From the NCBI RefSeq assembly GCF_001613065.1, contig NZ_BDBQ01000112.1, positions 1-45,827 on the forward strand: 45,827 nucleotides of DNA, read 5' to 3'. This document shows, one piece after another, positions 26,055 through 35,078 of this stretch (position 1 is the first letter of the stretch; every line of letters begins with the position of its first letter). This DNA comes from Nocardia miyunensis NBRC 108239 (GTDB taxonomy: Bacteria > Actinomycetota > Actinomycetes > Mycobacteriales > Mycobacteriaceae). Position numbers and translations under genes: made by a program. A model generated the notes under the pieces. It was not told the origin of the DNA and ran no database searches. It was given only the letters and a program-made list of their open reading frames with translations.

Positions 26055-26783
26055 ATGTCCACCCGTCTGGCGTGCGTGGTGTTCGACGCGGCGCGGCCGC
26101 GTCAGGTGGCCCGGTTCTGGGCCGAGCTACTGGGCTGGGAGGTGACCCTCGACCGGCCCGGTGAGGTGGACGTGGCCGGACCCGATCCGGACGCTCTCGA
26201 CGTCGCGCTGAGTTTCCTGCCCACCCGGACGCCCAAAACCGGCAAGAACCGAATCCACCTCGATCTGGCCAGCCGATCGCTGGATCATCAAGGCGTGCAA
26301 GTGGATCGGGCATTGTCGCTGGGCGCGCGGCGGGTCGACATCGGGCAGGGCGCGGTACCTTGGACGGTCCTGGCCGATCCCGAGGGCAACGAATTCTGCG
26401 TGCTGGAGCCGCGCGAGGAGTACGTCGACACCGGCGCGGTCGCCGCCATCGTCGTCGATACCGCGGACCCGGCGCGACTGGCCAAGTTCTGGTCGGCTGC
26501 CTCCGGGTGGCCGATCACTCACGAGCACAACCGCTACTCGGGTATCCGCTCGGCCACCGAACACGGCCCGTGGCTGGAATTCTTACGGGCACAACACGAC
26601 CCGAGAAATCCCGGCCACCTGCACCTGGACCTGATCCCCTTCCCGGCCGACGACCCGGCCCGCGAGATCGAGCGTCTGTGCGCCGCCGGTGCGCGCAGGC
26701 CACGCCCCACCGCCACCCCACCGATCACCCTGGCCGACCCGGAAACCTACGAGTTCCGCCTCCTGCGGCCCCATCAGGACTGA
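26055..26783 (+). CDS. VOC (glyoxalase-like) protein, two domains
   Basis: 242 aa, ATG start. Two glyoxalase-like halves, about 1-115 and 125-242, each begin with the VOC strand pattern: LACVVFDAARPRQVARFWAEL and AAIVVDTADPARLAKFWSAA. Each ends in DPEGNEFCVL or DPETYEFRLL. Such pairs often bind a metal and act as dioxygenases, isomerases or resistance proteins, but the substrate cannot be told here. The last 36 nt of the gene are the first unit of a decayed tandem array. Confidence 0.85.
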   Translation: MSTRLACVVFDAARPRQVARFWAELLGWEVTLDRPGEVDVAGPDPDALDVALSFLPTRTPKTGKNRIHLDLASRSLDHQGVQVDRALSLGARRVDIGQGAVPWTVLADPEGNEFCVLEPREEYVDTGAVAAIVVDTADPARLAKFWSAASGWPITHEHNRYSGIRSATEHGPWLEFLRAQHDPRNPGHLHLDLIPFPADDPAREIERLCAAGARRPRPTATPPITLADPETYEFRLLRPHQD

Positions 26784-27170
26784 GCCCGCGCACACAGCCG
26801 CGCACGAATCGTCCTGCCCGAAAGCACACTGTCCCGGTGGCACACCACCCGCCGGATACACATTCCGCCTCCTGCGCTGCCACAGGACAGACTCCCGCGC
26901 ACAGAGCCGGGCGCGAATCGTCCTTTCCGAAAGCACACTGACCCGGTGGAACAACATCGTCCGGGTGCAAGTTCGCCTCTCACGTCCCACCAGGACAGAC
27001 GCCACGCGCCGGACCGCGCACGAATCGACCTACTCGAAAGCACACTGACCCGCTGAAACAGCCCAGCCCTTCGAGTACACGTTCCACCTCCTGCGTCCCA
27101 CCAGGACAGACGCCCGGGCACGGGTCCTCCTTCCCGGAGACACACCGCCCCGCTGGAATGGCAGCCCCAG
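26748..27170. repeat. Degenerate tandem repeat, 4 units, period 109-110 bp
   Basis: The phrase tacgagttccgcctcctgcg ending the VOC gene starts at 26748 and recurs in decayed form at 26857, 26966 and 27076. Each is followed by ccaccaggacagac-like and gaaagcacactg-like blocks. The spacing is 109, 109 and 110 bp. The first unit carries the last 11 codons and stop of the VOC gene. It fills most of the 498-bp gene-free stretch 26784-27281. The period is not a multiple of three and stops interrupt all frames, so the copies are not coding. Confidence 0.85.
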
Positions 27171-27281
27171 AACGCCCACAGCGAGGGCGCTCGATATCCG
27201 TGCGAGCGGACGGCTGTGACGTAGTCGCACCAACCGGACGAACTACGATCGGCGGATGGACTACCGCGCGGGTGAACGACC

Positions 27282-29015
27282 GTGACCACTGTGGACGCGA
27301 TCGTGCTGGCCGGGGGGCGGGCCAGCCGGATGGGCGGGGTGGACAAACCGGCGATCGTCGTCGGCGGGCAGTCGATGCTGGAGGCCGCCATCGGCGCGGT
27401 GGCCGCCTGTGTGCGCACGGTGGTGGTGGGGCCGCATCGGCCGGATCTGGGTCCCGAAATTCGGCAGGTGCAGGAGGTTCCGGCCGGATCCGGTCCGGTG
27501 GCCGCGATCTCGACCGCGCTGAAAGCGTTGGCGGACTGTGATTTTCCCGCCGATCTGGTGGTGGTGCTGGCCGCGGACATGCCGTTCCTGACCGCCGCGG
27601 CCATCGATGCGCTGGTTGCCCGCGCCGTCGAATCCGGGGCCGATGCGGTATTCGCCGCCGACGAGTCCGGGCGTCCGCAATACCTGGTCGGAGCGTGGCG
27701 GCGCACCGTGCTGCAAACCGGAATCGAGCGGCTCGACGCGCCGGTCAACCAGCCGATGAAGGCCCTGATTCCCGAGCACGCCCTGCTGATGCCGCTGGCG
27801 GACGTCGTCGATTGCGACACCCCGGACGATATCGCCCGCGCCCGCGCGCAGGCCCCGCCACTCACCCTCGACCAGGCTCGAAATGTGGTGCGTCACAAGC
27901 TGTCCCGGCTGCCGTCCCGGCGCGTGACGCTGCGCCGCGCCTCCGGTGCGGTCCTGGCCGAGCCGTTGACCGCCGCCGAGGCGCTGCCGCGATTCGACGT
28001 CTCGGCCATGGACGGCTACGCGGTGTCCGGACCCGAGCCGTGGCGGGTGCGGCGCGATATCGGATTCGCCGGCGGGGAGCGTCCGGCCGGATTGCGCGCC
28101 GGAGAGGCGGTTCGCATCGCCACCGGCGCGCACATCCCCGAGGGCACCGAGGCGGTGGTGCGCGACGAATTCGTCCGGGCCGACGGCGACGGGCTACATC
28201 GCTTGCCGGACACACCGATTCGCGGTGACATCCGCCGTCGCGGCGAGGATTGGCTACCCGGTGACGTGCTAGCCCCCGCGGGCACCCCGGTATCTGCCGC
28301 ACTGCTGTCGGTCGCCGCCGCGGCCGAGGTGTCCGAGGGACTGGTGCGCGGACCCGTACACGCGCGAATCGTCATGACGGGCGACGAGATTCGCAGCGAG
28401 GGCCCGCTGCACGCCGGGCAGACCCGTGACTCGATCGGACCCGTCCTGCCGGATCTGTTGTCCTGGTGCGGAATTCAACCCCTTGACCGAGTTCACCTGC
28501 GCGACACCGCGAACGGTTTCGACGAGGTCCTGGCTCAGGCCGTCGACTGCGAACTGCTGGTGATCGTCGGCGCGACCGGCGGCGGCGCGGCCGACCAGCT
28601 GCGCGCATCCCTGGACCGCACCGGAGCCCACCTGCCGGTGCACCGCTTGCGGCTACGTCCCGGCGGATCCACCGCGGTAGCCGAAACACGCAGCGGGACA
28701 GCTGTTCTGGGACTGCCCGGAAATCCGTTCGCGGCGGTCGCGACACTGCTCGCGCTGGCTCCCGCGATCGTCGAGGGTCTCACCGGACGTCCCGCGCGCC
28801 GCGCGATCACCGGGCCCCTGCACAACGCCGCCGACATCTCCGGCCCCGCCCCGCGCATCACGCCCGCCCGCGCCGTCCCCGAGGGCGGCTGGACCGGTGA
28901 CCCGAACATCCGCACCGCCCACCTGGCGGGCCTGCTCGACCGCGATGGCCTGGTGATCGTCCCGGCCCACGCCGAGAACGGCGCTCCGGTCGAATTCCTG
29001 CCCCTCCCCGGCTGA
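27282..29015 (+). CDS. MobA-like nucleotidyltransferase fused to a MoeA-like domain
   Basis: 577 aa from GTG. Residues 1-190 are MobA-like: VLAGGRASRMGGVDKPAIV, then LAADMPFL, as in molybdenum cofactor guanylyltransferases. Residues about 195-577 are MoeA-like: FDVSAMDGYAVSG, AVRIATGAHIPEGTEAVV, MTGDEIRS and LGLPGNPFAAV. Some MoeA positions are changed: the usual GGVSVGDFD is GATGGGAAD, and DSN after the GDE motif is DSI. The two activities are the last steps of Mo-cofactor synthesis. Fusing them would put metal insertion and nucleotide attachment on one chain. The degenerate MoeA residues leave open a divergent role. Confidence 0.85.
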   Translation: MTTVDAIVLAGGRASRMGGVDKPAIVVGGQSMLEAAIGAVAACVRTVVVGPHRPDLGPEIRQVQEVPAGSGPVAAISTALKALADCDFPADLVVVLAADMPFLTAAAIDALVARAVESGADAVFAADESGRPQYLVGAWRRTVLQTGIERLDAPVNQPMKALIPEHALLMPLADVVDCDTPDDIARARAQAPPLTLDQARNVVRHKLSRLPSRRVTLRRASGAVLAEPLTAAEALPRFDVSAMDGYAVSGPEPWRVRRDIGFAGGERPAGLRAGEAVRIATGAHIPEGTEAVVRDEFVRADGDGLHRLPDTPIRGDIRRRGEDWLPGDVLAPAGTPVSAALLSVAAAAEVSEGLVRGPVHARIVMTGDEIRSEGPLHAGQTRDSIGPVLPDLLSWCGIQPLDRVHLRDTANGFDEVLAQAVDCELLVIVGATGGGAADQLRASLDRTGAHLPVHRLRLRPGGSTAVAETRSGTAVLGLPGNPFAAVATLLALAPAIVEGLTGRPARRAITGPLHNAADISGPAPRITPARAVPEGGWTGDPNIRTAHLAGLLDRDGLVIVPAHAENGAPVEFLPLPG

Positions 29016-29050
29016 ACCGGGGTTGCGTGCGCCGACCCCGATGGGCATCC

Positions 29051-29064
29051 TGAAACACGTTCTA
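29051..29064 (+). promoter_or_regulatory. Candidate KstR operator before the epoxide-hydrolase-like gene
   Basis: tgaaacacgttcta matches TNNAACNNGTTNNA, the consensus I recall for KstR, at every fixed position. It ends 17 bp before the downstream ATG, just before the AGGAGG ribosome site at 29071-29076. KstR represses cholesterol catabolism genes in actinobacteria until sterol-derived CoA thioesters appear. A 14-bp match with six free positions can occur by chance, but its place in a promoter supports it. Confidence 0.55.
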
Positions 29065-29081
29065 GAAATCAGGAGGACCGT

Positions 29082-29453
29082 ATGACCACACCCGGCGAAC
29101 TCGTCACCGCATTCTGCGCCGAATGGCGCACCGGCACACCCGAATCCATCGTCGAGTACTTCACCGACGACGCGGTCTACCACAACATCCCGATGCAACC
29201 GCTGACCGGCAAACCGGCCATCCTGGAATTCCTGCGCGGATTCATCGGAGGCTTCGGCAACATCGACTTCGACATCCACCACCAGGCCGAAACCGGCACA
29301 ACGGTGCTCAACGAACGCACCGACCGTTTCACCATCGGTGAGAACAAGATCGAGCTCCCGGTGATGGGCAGCTTCGAGATCCGCGACGGCAAGATCGCCG
29401 CCTGGCGGGATTATTTCGACATGGCTCCGCTGAACGCCCTGGGCGGCAACTGA
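29082..29453 (+). CDS. Limonene-1,2-epoxide hydrolase / SnoaL-like protein
   Basis: 123 aa, ATG with AGGAGG 5-10 bp upstream. It has the short cystatin-like alpha+beta fold of LEH: AFCAEWRTGTPESIVEYFTD, then LNERTDRFTIG and WRDYFDMAPL. The Arg and Asp of NERTD and the Asp of WRDYFD fit the Asp-Arg-Asp catalytic set of LEH enzymes, which add water to an epoxide directly. The KstR-like site before it suggests a sterol-linked substrate, as for the mycobacterial LEH homologue EphG (inference). A SnoaL-type polyketide role is an alternative. Confidence 0.83.
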   Translation: MTTPGELVTAFCAEWRTGTPESIVEYFTDDAVYHNIPMQPLTGKPAILEFLRGFIGGFGNIDFDIHHQAETGTTVLNERTDRFTIGENKIELPVMGSFEIRDGKIAAWRDYFDMAPLNALGGN

Positions 29454-29569
29454 CGGAGACCGACCGATCGGCGCAACGAGCCCTTGCAGAGGCGCGCCGA
29501 ACTCTCGCGGGAATGGACAACGACCGGTTTCGGGTTGGCATCGAATGTGTTCCGGCGAAGGAGTCGCGT

Positions 29570-30451
29570 ATGAAGGTTCGGTTCGGGGTGGCAGCGGGGG
29601 TGGGCAGCGACCCGGCGCGGTTCGCGGGGTTCGTGGACCGGCTGGAAGAGGCCGGGGTGGACTCGCTGTGGCTGCCGGAACTCGTGTACTCGAAGGCCGT
29701 CGACCCGACGGTGGGTATGGCGTTCGCGCTCTCCCGGACGACCCGGCTGAAGGTCGGGACCTCGGTGGCGATTCTGCCGGGGCGGCATCCGGTCCTGGTC
29801 GCAAAGCAACTGGCTACGCTGGCGGCACTCGCACCCAAACGAGTGCTGCCCGTCTTCGGTCTGCGACCGGCCCAGCCCGCCGAACACGCGCTGTTTCCCG
29901 TACCTGAGGGCAGGCGGGCGGCGGTGTTCGACGAATCGCTGCGACTGCTGCGCGAGGTGCTGGGCAAGGAGCGAGTGGACTTCGCGGGCGAGTTCTTCAC
30001 GCTCGACGGCGAGGGCCTCGAGCAGCGCCCGGCCCGGCCGCTGGACATCTGGCTCGGCGGATCGGCCCCCGCGGGGTTGCGGCGGGTGGGCCGCCTGGCC
30101 GACGGGTGGCTCGGCAGCTTCCTGACCCCGGCCGAGGCCGGACGCGCGCGGGAGACCATCCGGTCCGCCGCCGCACAGGCCGGTCGGGAGATCGAGGACG
30201 ACCACTACGGCATCACCCTGTTCCTCGCCGAGGACGGCATCGCGCCCGAACGCGCCGCACTGATCCGCAGCCGTCGCCCGGACATCGATCCCGGCGAGCT
30301 CATCGCGAACGGCTGGTCCGGCCTGCATCGCCTGATCGACGGATATCTGGCGGCGGGACTGACCAAATTCGTCATCAGCACCACCGGCGATCGCCCCTAC
30401 GAGGAGTTCGTCGATCGGTTCGCGGCCGAGCTGCTGCCCCGGCAGAACTGA
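29570..30451 (+). CDS. F420-type LLM-class oxidoreductase
   Basis: 293 aa from ATG with GAAGGAG 7 bp upstream. The bacterial luciferase-like TIM barrel begins VRFGVAAGVGSDPARFAGF and contains LWLPELVYSKA, RLKVGTSVAILPGRHPVLVAKQ and LDIWLGGSAPAGLRRVGRLADGW. The AILPGRHP loop fits F420- or FMN-dependent LLM oxidoreductases. It may be co-transcribed with the epoxide-hydrolase-like gene 116 bp upstream. It ends 11 bp from the converging acyl-CoA synthetase gene, so their transcripts must stop close together. The substrate is unknown. Confidence 0.85.
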   Translation: MKVRFGVAAGVGSDPARFAGFVDRLEEAGVDSLWLPELVYSKAVDPTVGMAFALSRTTRLKVGTSVAILPGRHPVLVAKQLATLAALAPKRVLPVFGLRPAQPAEHALFPVPEGRRAAVFDESLRLLREVLGKERVDFAGEFFTLDGEGLEQRPARPLDIWLGGSAPAGLRRVGRLADGWLGSFLTPAEAGRARETIRSAAAQAGREIEDDHYGITLFLAEDGIAPERAALIRSRRPDIDPGELIANGWSGLHRLIDGYLAAGLTKFVISTTGDRPYEEFVDRFAAELLPRQN

Positions 30452-30462
30452 CCGCGCCCGGC

Positions 30463-32112
30463 CTAGAGGTGTATCTCGCGGCGAACGACCTTACCGGTCG
30501 CGTTGCGCGGCAACGGTTCCGCGGTGATCACCCAGCGTGAGGGCACCTTGAAGTAGGCCAGCCGCTCGGCGACGAAGGCACGCAACTGCTCGGGACTCAC
30601 CGAATCGGCGTCGGCGACGACCACCACCGCGGCCACCTCCTGTCCGAGATCCTCGTGCGGGACGCCGAGCACCGCCGACTCCACCACCGCGGGATGTTCG
30701 TCCAGGGCGTTCTCGATCTCGATGGGGTACACATTCTCCCCGCCGCGCAGGATGAGATCACTGCGGCGGCCGGACAGATGCAGGCGGCCGTCCGCGAGAG
30801 TTCCGAAATCGCCTGTGCGCAACCAGCGTTCGCCGTCGATCGCCGTGGCGGTGGCGGCCTCGTAGTGCCAGTAGCCGAGCATCACGTACGGACTGCGCAC
30901 ACAGATCTCGCCCTCCGCGCCGTCGGGGACGGCCTTGCCCTCGGGATCGCGGATCTCGACCTCGACTCCGAGGATCGGGCGACCCACCGTCTCCGGGTAC
31001 GCGGCCAGCTCGGCGGGCGTGGCAACCGTTGCGGCCGTACCGCTTTCGGTGAGTCCGTAACTGGTCGTCAACGCCACCTCCGCGACCGGGAGACGCTCGC
31101 GCAGCCGCTGATGGAAGGCCGGGGAGGAGGGAGCGGCATTGAGCGAGAGCGCCGCGAGCGAGGACAGGTCGTAATCGCTCAGATCGTGTTCGAGGATGCG
31201 GGCGGCCATGGTCGGCACCGCGCCCCAGTTGCTGACCCGTTCGCGCTCGACCAGCCGCAGCACCCGGTCCACCTCGAACGAGCCCTGGTGCATCACCACG
31301 GCCGCACCGGTCCGCAGGCGCGGGATGATGAGATTGTGCAGGCTGGCGATGTGGAACAGCGGCGAGGTGAGCAGGAAACGCTTATCGCTGGGCTCGGTGA
31401 ACTCCCGCCCTCGCATCGCGGCCGACATGGCATCGGTGAAACGGTGATAGTCGCTGACCGCCACCAGATTTCGGTGTGAATGCACCACGCCCTTGGGCCG
31501 TCCGCTGGTGCCGCTGGTGTAGAGAACGACCGCCGGATCGTCCTCGGCGACCGGTATGCGGGGATTCTCGCCGGAATGCGCGGCGATCAGGTCGGGCACC
31601 TCGCGCTCCATCGTGAGCACCGGCCCGTCGTACCCCGAATCGCATAGCAGCGCAGCCCTTTTCGCATCCACGACGACGACTTTCGGTGTGGTGTGCTCGA
31701 GTCCGTAGACGATCTCGCGCGGCGCCCACCAGGCGTTGTAGCCGACCGCGATCGCGCCCAGACACTGTGCCGCCCAGAACGTCACCACCCATTCGGGTGT
31801 ATTGGCGGCCAGAATCGCGACCCGATCGCCCTTGCCCACCCCGTACCGCTGCGCCAGCGCACCGGCCAGAGCGCCTGCGGCGGAGACATGTTCGGCGAAG
31901 GACAGCCGCCGGTCCGCGGTCACCAGATAGTCCCGATCACCCCAGGCCGTCGAGGCGTCGAGCAGTTCGGACAGCGAGCCCCGACGGTTTCGCAGCACGG
32001 TCAGCGGTGCGCCGAGCACCTCTTCCACGGTCGTCTCGAACGGACCGCCCGGCCCGGTGAGGGTGGCGGTGATCTGCGCGGCGGCGGCGCGCGGGTCGGC
32101 AGATGCGGTCAT
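30463..32112 (-). CDS. AMP-forming acyl-CoA synthetase
   Basis: 549 aa from ATG with AGGGAG just upstream; GTG at 32130 is an alternative. Motifs are VVLYTSGTSGRPKGVVHSH (P-loop), LTTSYGLTESGTAA, GYWHYEAATATAIDGERWLRTGD and the C-terminal LPRNATGKVVRREI with the catalytic Lys. It makes acyl-AMP then acyl-CoA, most like medium or long-chain fatty acid ligases. It is 34 bp downstream of the ADH gene on the same strand, so the two likely form an operon converting an alcohol or its derived acid toward CoA esters (inference). Confidence 0.9.
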   Translation of the reverse strand: MTASADPRAAAAQITATLTGPGGPFETTVEEVLGAPLTVLRNRRGSLSELLDASTAWGDRDYLVTADRRLSFAEHVSAAGALAGALAQRYGVGKGDRVAILAANTPEWVVTFWAAQCLGAIAVGYNAWWAPREIVYGLEHTTPKVVVVDAKRAALLCDSGYDGPVLTMEREVPDLIAAHSGENPRIPVAEDDPAVVLYTSGTSGRPKGVVHSHRNLVAVSDYHRFTDAMSAAMRGREFTEPSDKRFLLTSPLFHIASLHNLIIPRLRTGAAVVMHQGSFEVDRVLRLVERERVSNWGAVPTMAARILEHDLSDYDLSSLAALSLNAAPSSPAFHQRLRERLPVAEVALTTSYGLTESGTAATVATPAELAAYPETVGRPILGVEVEIRDPEGKAVPDGAEGEICVRSPYVMLGYWHYEAATATAIDGERWLRTGDFGTLADGRLHLSGRRSDLILRGGENVYPIEIENALDEHPAVVESAVLGVPHEDLGQEVAAVVVVADADSVSPEQLRAFVAERLAYFKVPSRWVITAEPLPRNATGKVVRREIHL

Positions 32113-32146
32113 GGGCTCCCTGTCTGTCACGGAATCGGCACGCCTG

Positions 32147-33193
32147 TCACGGAATCAGTACGGCGCGACCGCGGATCTCACCGCGGTCGAGACGTTCGAA
32201 CGCGGTGCGGCCCTCCTCCAGCGCGAAGCGCTCCACCTCGACCCGCACCCTGCCCTGCTGCGCCAGCGCGACCGATGCGTACAGGTCACTTCTGGTGCCC
32301 GCGTAGGACTTTCGCACCGTCGCACCCCAGGGCAGCCCCGGTCCCCCGGCGGGCCCGGCATCGATACCGGGCACTCCGCCGCCCAGGCCCACCATCCGGT
32401 ACGCGCCGTCGGGGGCCACCACCCGCACGGCCAGCGCCGCGGTCGCGTCGGTGCCGACGAAGTCGAACACCGCCTCCGCGCCGCGCCCGCCGGTGAGTTC
32501 GAGAATCCGCGCGGCGGTCTCCTCGGTGGCCGGGATGCCCAGTGCGGCACCGCAATCCGCGGCGAGGTCCAGTTTGTCCTGCGCGATGTCGACCGCGATG
32601 ACGCGGGCCTCGCTGACCGCCGTGAGAATCTGCACGGCCACATGCCCGAGCCCGCCGATGCCGATGGCCACGGCGGTGGACCCGGGTTGCAGTTGATCCA
32701 TCGCGCCGCGAATGGCGTGGTACGGGGTCAGCGCGGCGTCGGCCAGCGGTGCAGCCTCGGCGAAATCCAGCTCCTCACCGATGGGGACGAACGAATTCGC
32801 CGGTATCGCAACGTATTCCGCCATTCCCCCGGCGGGCCCCAACCCCGGGCAGGGCGGCATCGCGGTGCGGCCCGCGGCCAGGCAGACGTTCTCCCGACCC
32901 CGCGCGCACTCCCGGCACACCCCGCACGACCAGCACAGATAGACGATCCCGCGCTCGCCGACGGCTCTCCCGTCGACCTCGGAACCGACCGCCTCGATGG
33001 TTCCCGCGATCTCGTGCCCCATCGTCAGCGGATCCTCGCGCATCTTGAACGGCAGACTCAGCACATACGAATCCGAATGGCAGATACCGGCCGCGCCGAC
33101 GCGCAGCAGCACCTCGCCCGGACCGATCTCGGGGATCGGAATCTCCCGCAGTTCCAAGGTGCCCGGCCCGGTCAGTTGCAATGCACGCATCAT
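32147..33193 (-). CDS. Zinc-dependent alcohol dehydrogenase (MDR family)
   Basis: 348 aa from ATG (MMRALQLTG). Catalytic zinc ligands are GICHSD (Cys and His) and MGHEIAGTIEAVG. The structural zinc site is CWSCGVCRECARGRENVC, and the nucleotide fold is AIGIGGLGHVAVQ. Asp in VIAVDIAQDKL points to NAD(H). It leads the pair with the acyl-CoA synthetase downstream. A 13-bp duplication of ctgtcacggaatc spans the gap between the two genes (32124 and 32145). Confidence 0.92.
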   Translation of the reverse strand: MMRALQLTGPGTLELREIPIPEIGPGEVLLRVGAAGICHSDSYVLSLPFKMREDPLTMGHEIAGTIEAVGSEVDGRAVGERGIVYLCWSCGVCRECARGRENVCLAAGRTAMPPCPGLGPAGGMAEYVAIPANSFVPIGEELDFAEAAPLADAALTPYHAIRGAMDQLQPGSTAVAIGIGGLGHVAVQILTAVSEARVIAVDIAQDKLDLAADCGAALGIPATEETAARILELTGGRGAEAVFDFVGTDATAALAVRVVAPDGAYRMVGLGGGVPGIDAGPAGGPGLPWGATVRKSYAGTRSDLYASVALAQQGRVRVEVERFALEEGRTAFERLDRGEIRGRAVLIP

Positions 33194-33388
33194 CTCGCTC
33201 CGTTCACCGCGCGGGGCGGTACATCCGTGTCCACTCGTCCCCCGCTCGCCACGCGCGAGGTGAAGCACACGCTAACATCCGCCGGAGCCGACGACGCCCG
33301 GCCCGGGAGCACGTTCCCGCTGAGCGGGACAGCTCGGCGAGCGGATCGATGGTGTGGTTTCGCTGGTCGGCGGCGTCGTTGCCGGGCG

Positions 33389-33724
33389 CTACTTCGGCGG
33401 CAGCGTGCGGGCGTATTCGACGCCGCGATCGACCCACTGCTGTAGCGCGGCGTCGTCGTCGACGATATTCGTGTCCACACGCAGCCAGTTCTTCATCTCC
33501 CGGCCGCCCATGACCATCGGAGCCACCCCCGCACCACCGATGAGCGACGCCGCCTGCGCGGGATCGACCCGCACCATCATCCCGCCCTGCCCGCTGGCCG
33601 CGACCGCCATATTGCCGCCGATCAGAAAGGCCAGACCGCCGAACATCCGCTTCTCGGCCGCTTCGGGCAACGCGGGACCCAGCAGATCCCGAATCCGGTC
33701 GGCCAGCTCCTCGTCGTATGCCAT
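33389..33724 (-). CDS. TfoX N-terminal domain protein
   Basis: 111 aa, ATG start (MAYDEELADRIRDLLG). KRMFGGLAFLIGGNMAVAASGQ is the TfoX/Sxy N-domain pattern, and the end has GREMKNWLRVDTN. In proteobacteria TfoX activates competence genes. Standalone N-domain proteins in actinobacteria have no assigned role. It is single, with 195 bp to the ADH gene. Confidence 0.88.
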   Translation of the reverse strand: MAYDEELADRIRDLLGPALPEAAEKRMFGGLAFLIGGNMAVAASGQGGMMVRVDPAQAASLIGGAGVAPMVMGGREMKNWLRVDTNIVDDDAALQQWVDRGVEYARTLPPK

Positions 33725-34060
33725 ACCGCATTGTGGCACCCGCCACCGACAGATCCCCGGGATCAGTGCGGGCCGCAACGACGGGAGACCACCCGCAACC
33801 ATTCCGACAGCGACGGACGGACACCGGTCATCGCTATCGCGGCCGGACCTCTGTCCGACACCGGGTCACAGGCGAAATCCACGAATCGCGCGTCGGCGTC
33901 ACCGCGGACCTTTCGCTCCATGGATGACGACTACCTCACCGAAAGACGCACACCGATCGTGGCTCGGCCGAGCTCCGCATCGTGTCGCACGACCGGATCG
34001 GTGCGTACGATCGTGCGTCCGCCACGCTCGCGCTCGAACCACAGGCTCGCTGAGGCGGAC
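33725..34060. other. Intergenic region, no gene recognised
   Basis: This 336-bp stretch lies upstream of the TfoX-N gene and downstream of the secreted esterase gene. Longer open frames cross it but lack ribosome sites and homologous patterns. It presumably holds the TfoX-N promoter, which could not be located. Nothing else was seen. Confidence 0.6.
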
Positions 34061-35038
34061 TCACACCCCGAGCGCTCGGGCGATCACCGGCCACGAGTTG
34101 TGCAGATCGTCCTGCCAGTACGGCCAGGCGTGAGTCCCGGCGTGGAATACCTCGGTAGCCGGAATGCCCAGTGCCGCAAGTCGATTGGTGAGGGTGTGCG
34201 TGCAGCCGTTCACGACGTTCTCCATCGCGCCGCCGACCGAGAGTTGGTTGGCGAGGGTGAGCGGATTGCCGGCGATGGACGGATCGGCCAGGTTGTCGTG
34301 CGCGCCCGCACCGCCGTTGCCGGAGGAGATGTACAGCGCCAGGCCCCGCAGCCGGGCGGCATTCACCACCGGATCGTGCGCCGGCCAGGCGGCATCCAAC
34401 GACCCGCCCCACATGTTCGCGGCATTCGCACCGAACGTCGCCAGCTGCGAGAACACCAGCGCCCGCGAGGCCGGATCGCTCGTGCTCGGGCAGCCGCTGT
34501 AGACAGCGGCGGCCTGGTACATCCCGGGCGCCTCGATCGCCAGGTCCAGCGCCGAGGTCCCCGACATCGACACTCCCGCAACAGCATTGCGGCCGCTGGT
34601 ATGGAAACGCGCGTTCAACAGCGGCGGCAGCTCGCGGTTCAGGAAGGTGGCCCATTCGTTGCGGCCGAGCACGGGATCGTTTGCGGCCCAATCGGTGTAG
34701 TAGCTGGCCCGGCCGCCGATCGGCACGATCACGTTGACCGGCTTGTCGGCGAAGAACCGCGCGGCATCGGTGCGCACGTTCCACGGACCGCCGTCCTCAC
34801 CTCCGTCGACGGCGTTGAGCAGGTACAACGTCGGCGCGGGCCGATCCGGATGCGACACCCACAGGGGCACCGGCCGTTTCATGGCCGCGGAGTACACGAC
34901 CACCTGATACTGCGTGCCCCCCAGTGGCCGAACGCCGAGAATGGCTGGCCCCCTTCCGGTATCGGCCGCCGCGACGGCCGGGACGAAGGTGGCTGTCACG
35001 GCGAAGAGAGCGAGAAGGCAACGTAGAAGCCGGCGCAT
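34061..35038 (-). CDS. Secreted antigen-85/esterase-D-like hydrolase
   Basis: 325 aa from ATG. Signal peptide MRRLLRCLLALFAVTATF, then VPAVAAAD as a probable cleavage site. The alpha/beta-hydrolase core has the nucleophile elbow AGVSMSGTSALDLA, a probable acid in NGGAGAHDNL and the His in HAGTHAWPYWQDDLHNSWP. This is the mycolyltransferase-like esterase family common in Nocardia and mycobacteria, which transfers mycoloyl or other acyl groups outside the membrane. It lies 40 bp downstream of the DUF6875-like gene on the same strand, so it is likely the last gene of the NRPS operon. Whether it acylates or releases the NRPS product or acts in the envelope is unknown. Confidence 0.88.
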   Translation of the reverse strand: MRRLLRCLLALFAVTATFVPAVAAADTGRGPAILGVRPLGGTQYQVVVYSAAMKRPVPLWVSHPDRPAPTLYLLNAVDGGEDGGPWNVRTDAARFFADKPVNVIVPIGGRASYYTDWAANDPVLGRNEWATFLNRELPPLLNARFHTSGRNAVAGVSMSGTSALDLAIEAPGMYQAAAVYSGCPSTSDPASRALVFSQLATFGANAANMWGGSLDAAWPAHDPVVNAARLRGLALYISSGNGGAGAHDNLADPSIAGNPLTLANQLSVGGAMENVVNGCTHTLTNRLAALGIPATEVFHAGTHAWPYWQDDLHNSWPVIARALGV

Positions 35039-35078
35039 TATTGGAGTATGCCTCGAGCGGGCGGTCCGCCGCGCCGCA

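Noticed and set aside
26583..27233. Minus-strand frames with repeated VGRxRRN...QCAF phrases
   Set aside because: The repeats have 109-110 bp periods that break frame. The frames arise from the tandem array and have no ribosome sites.
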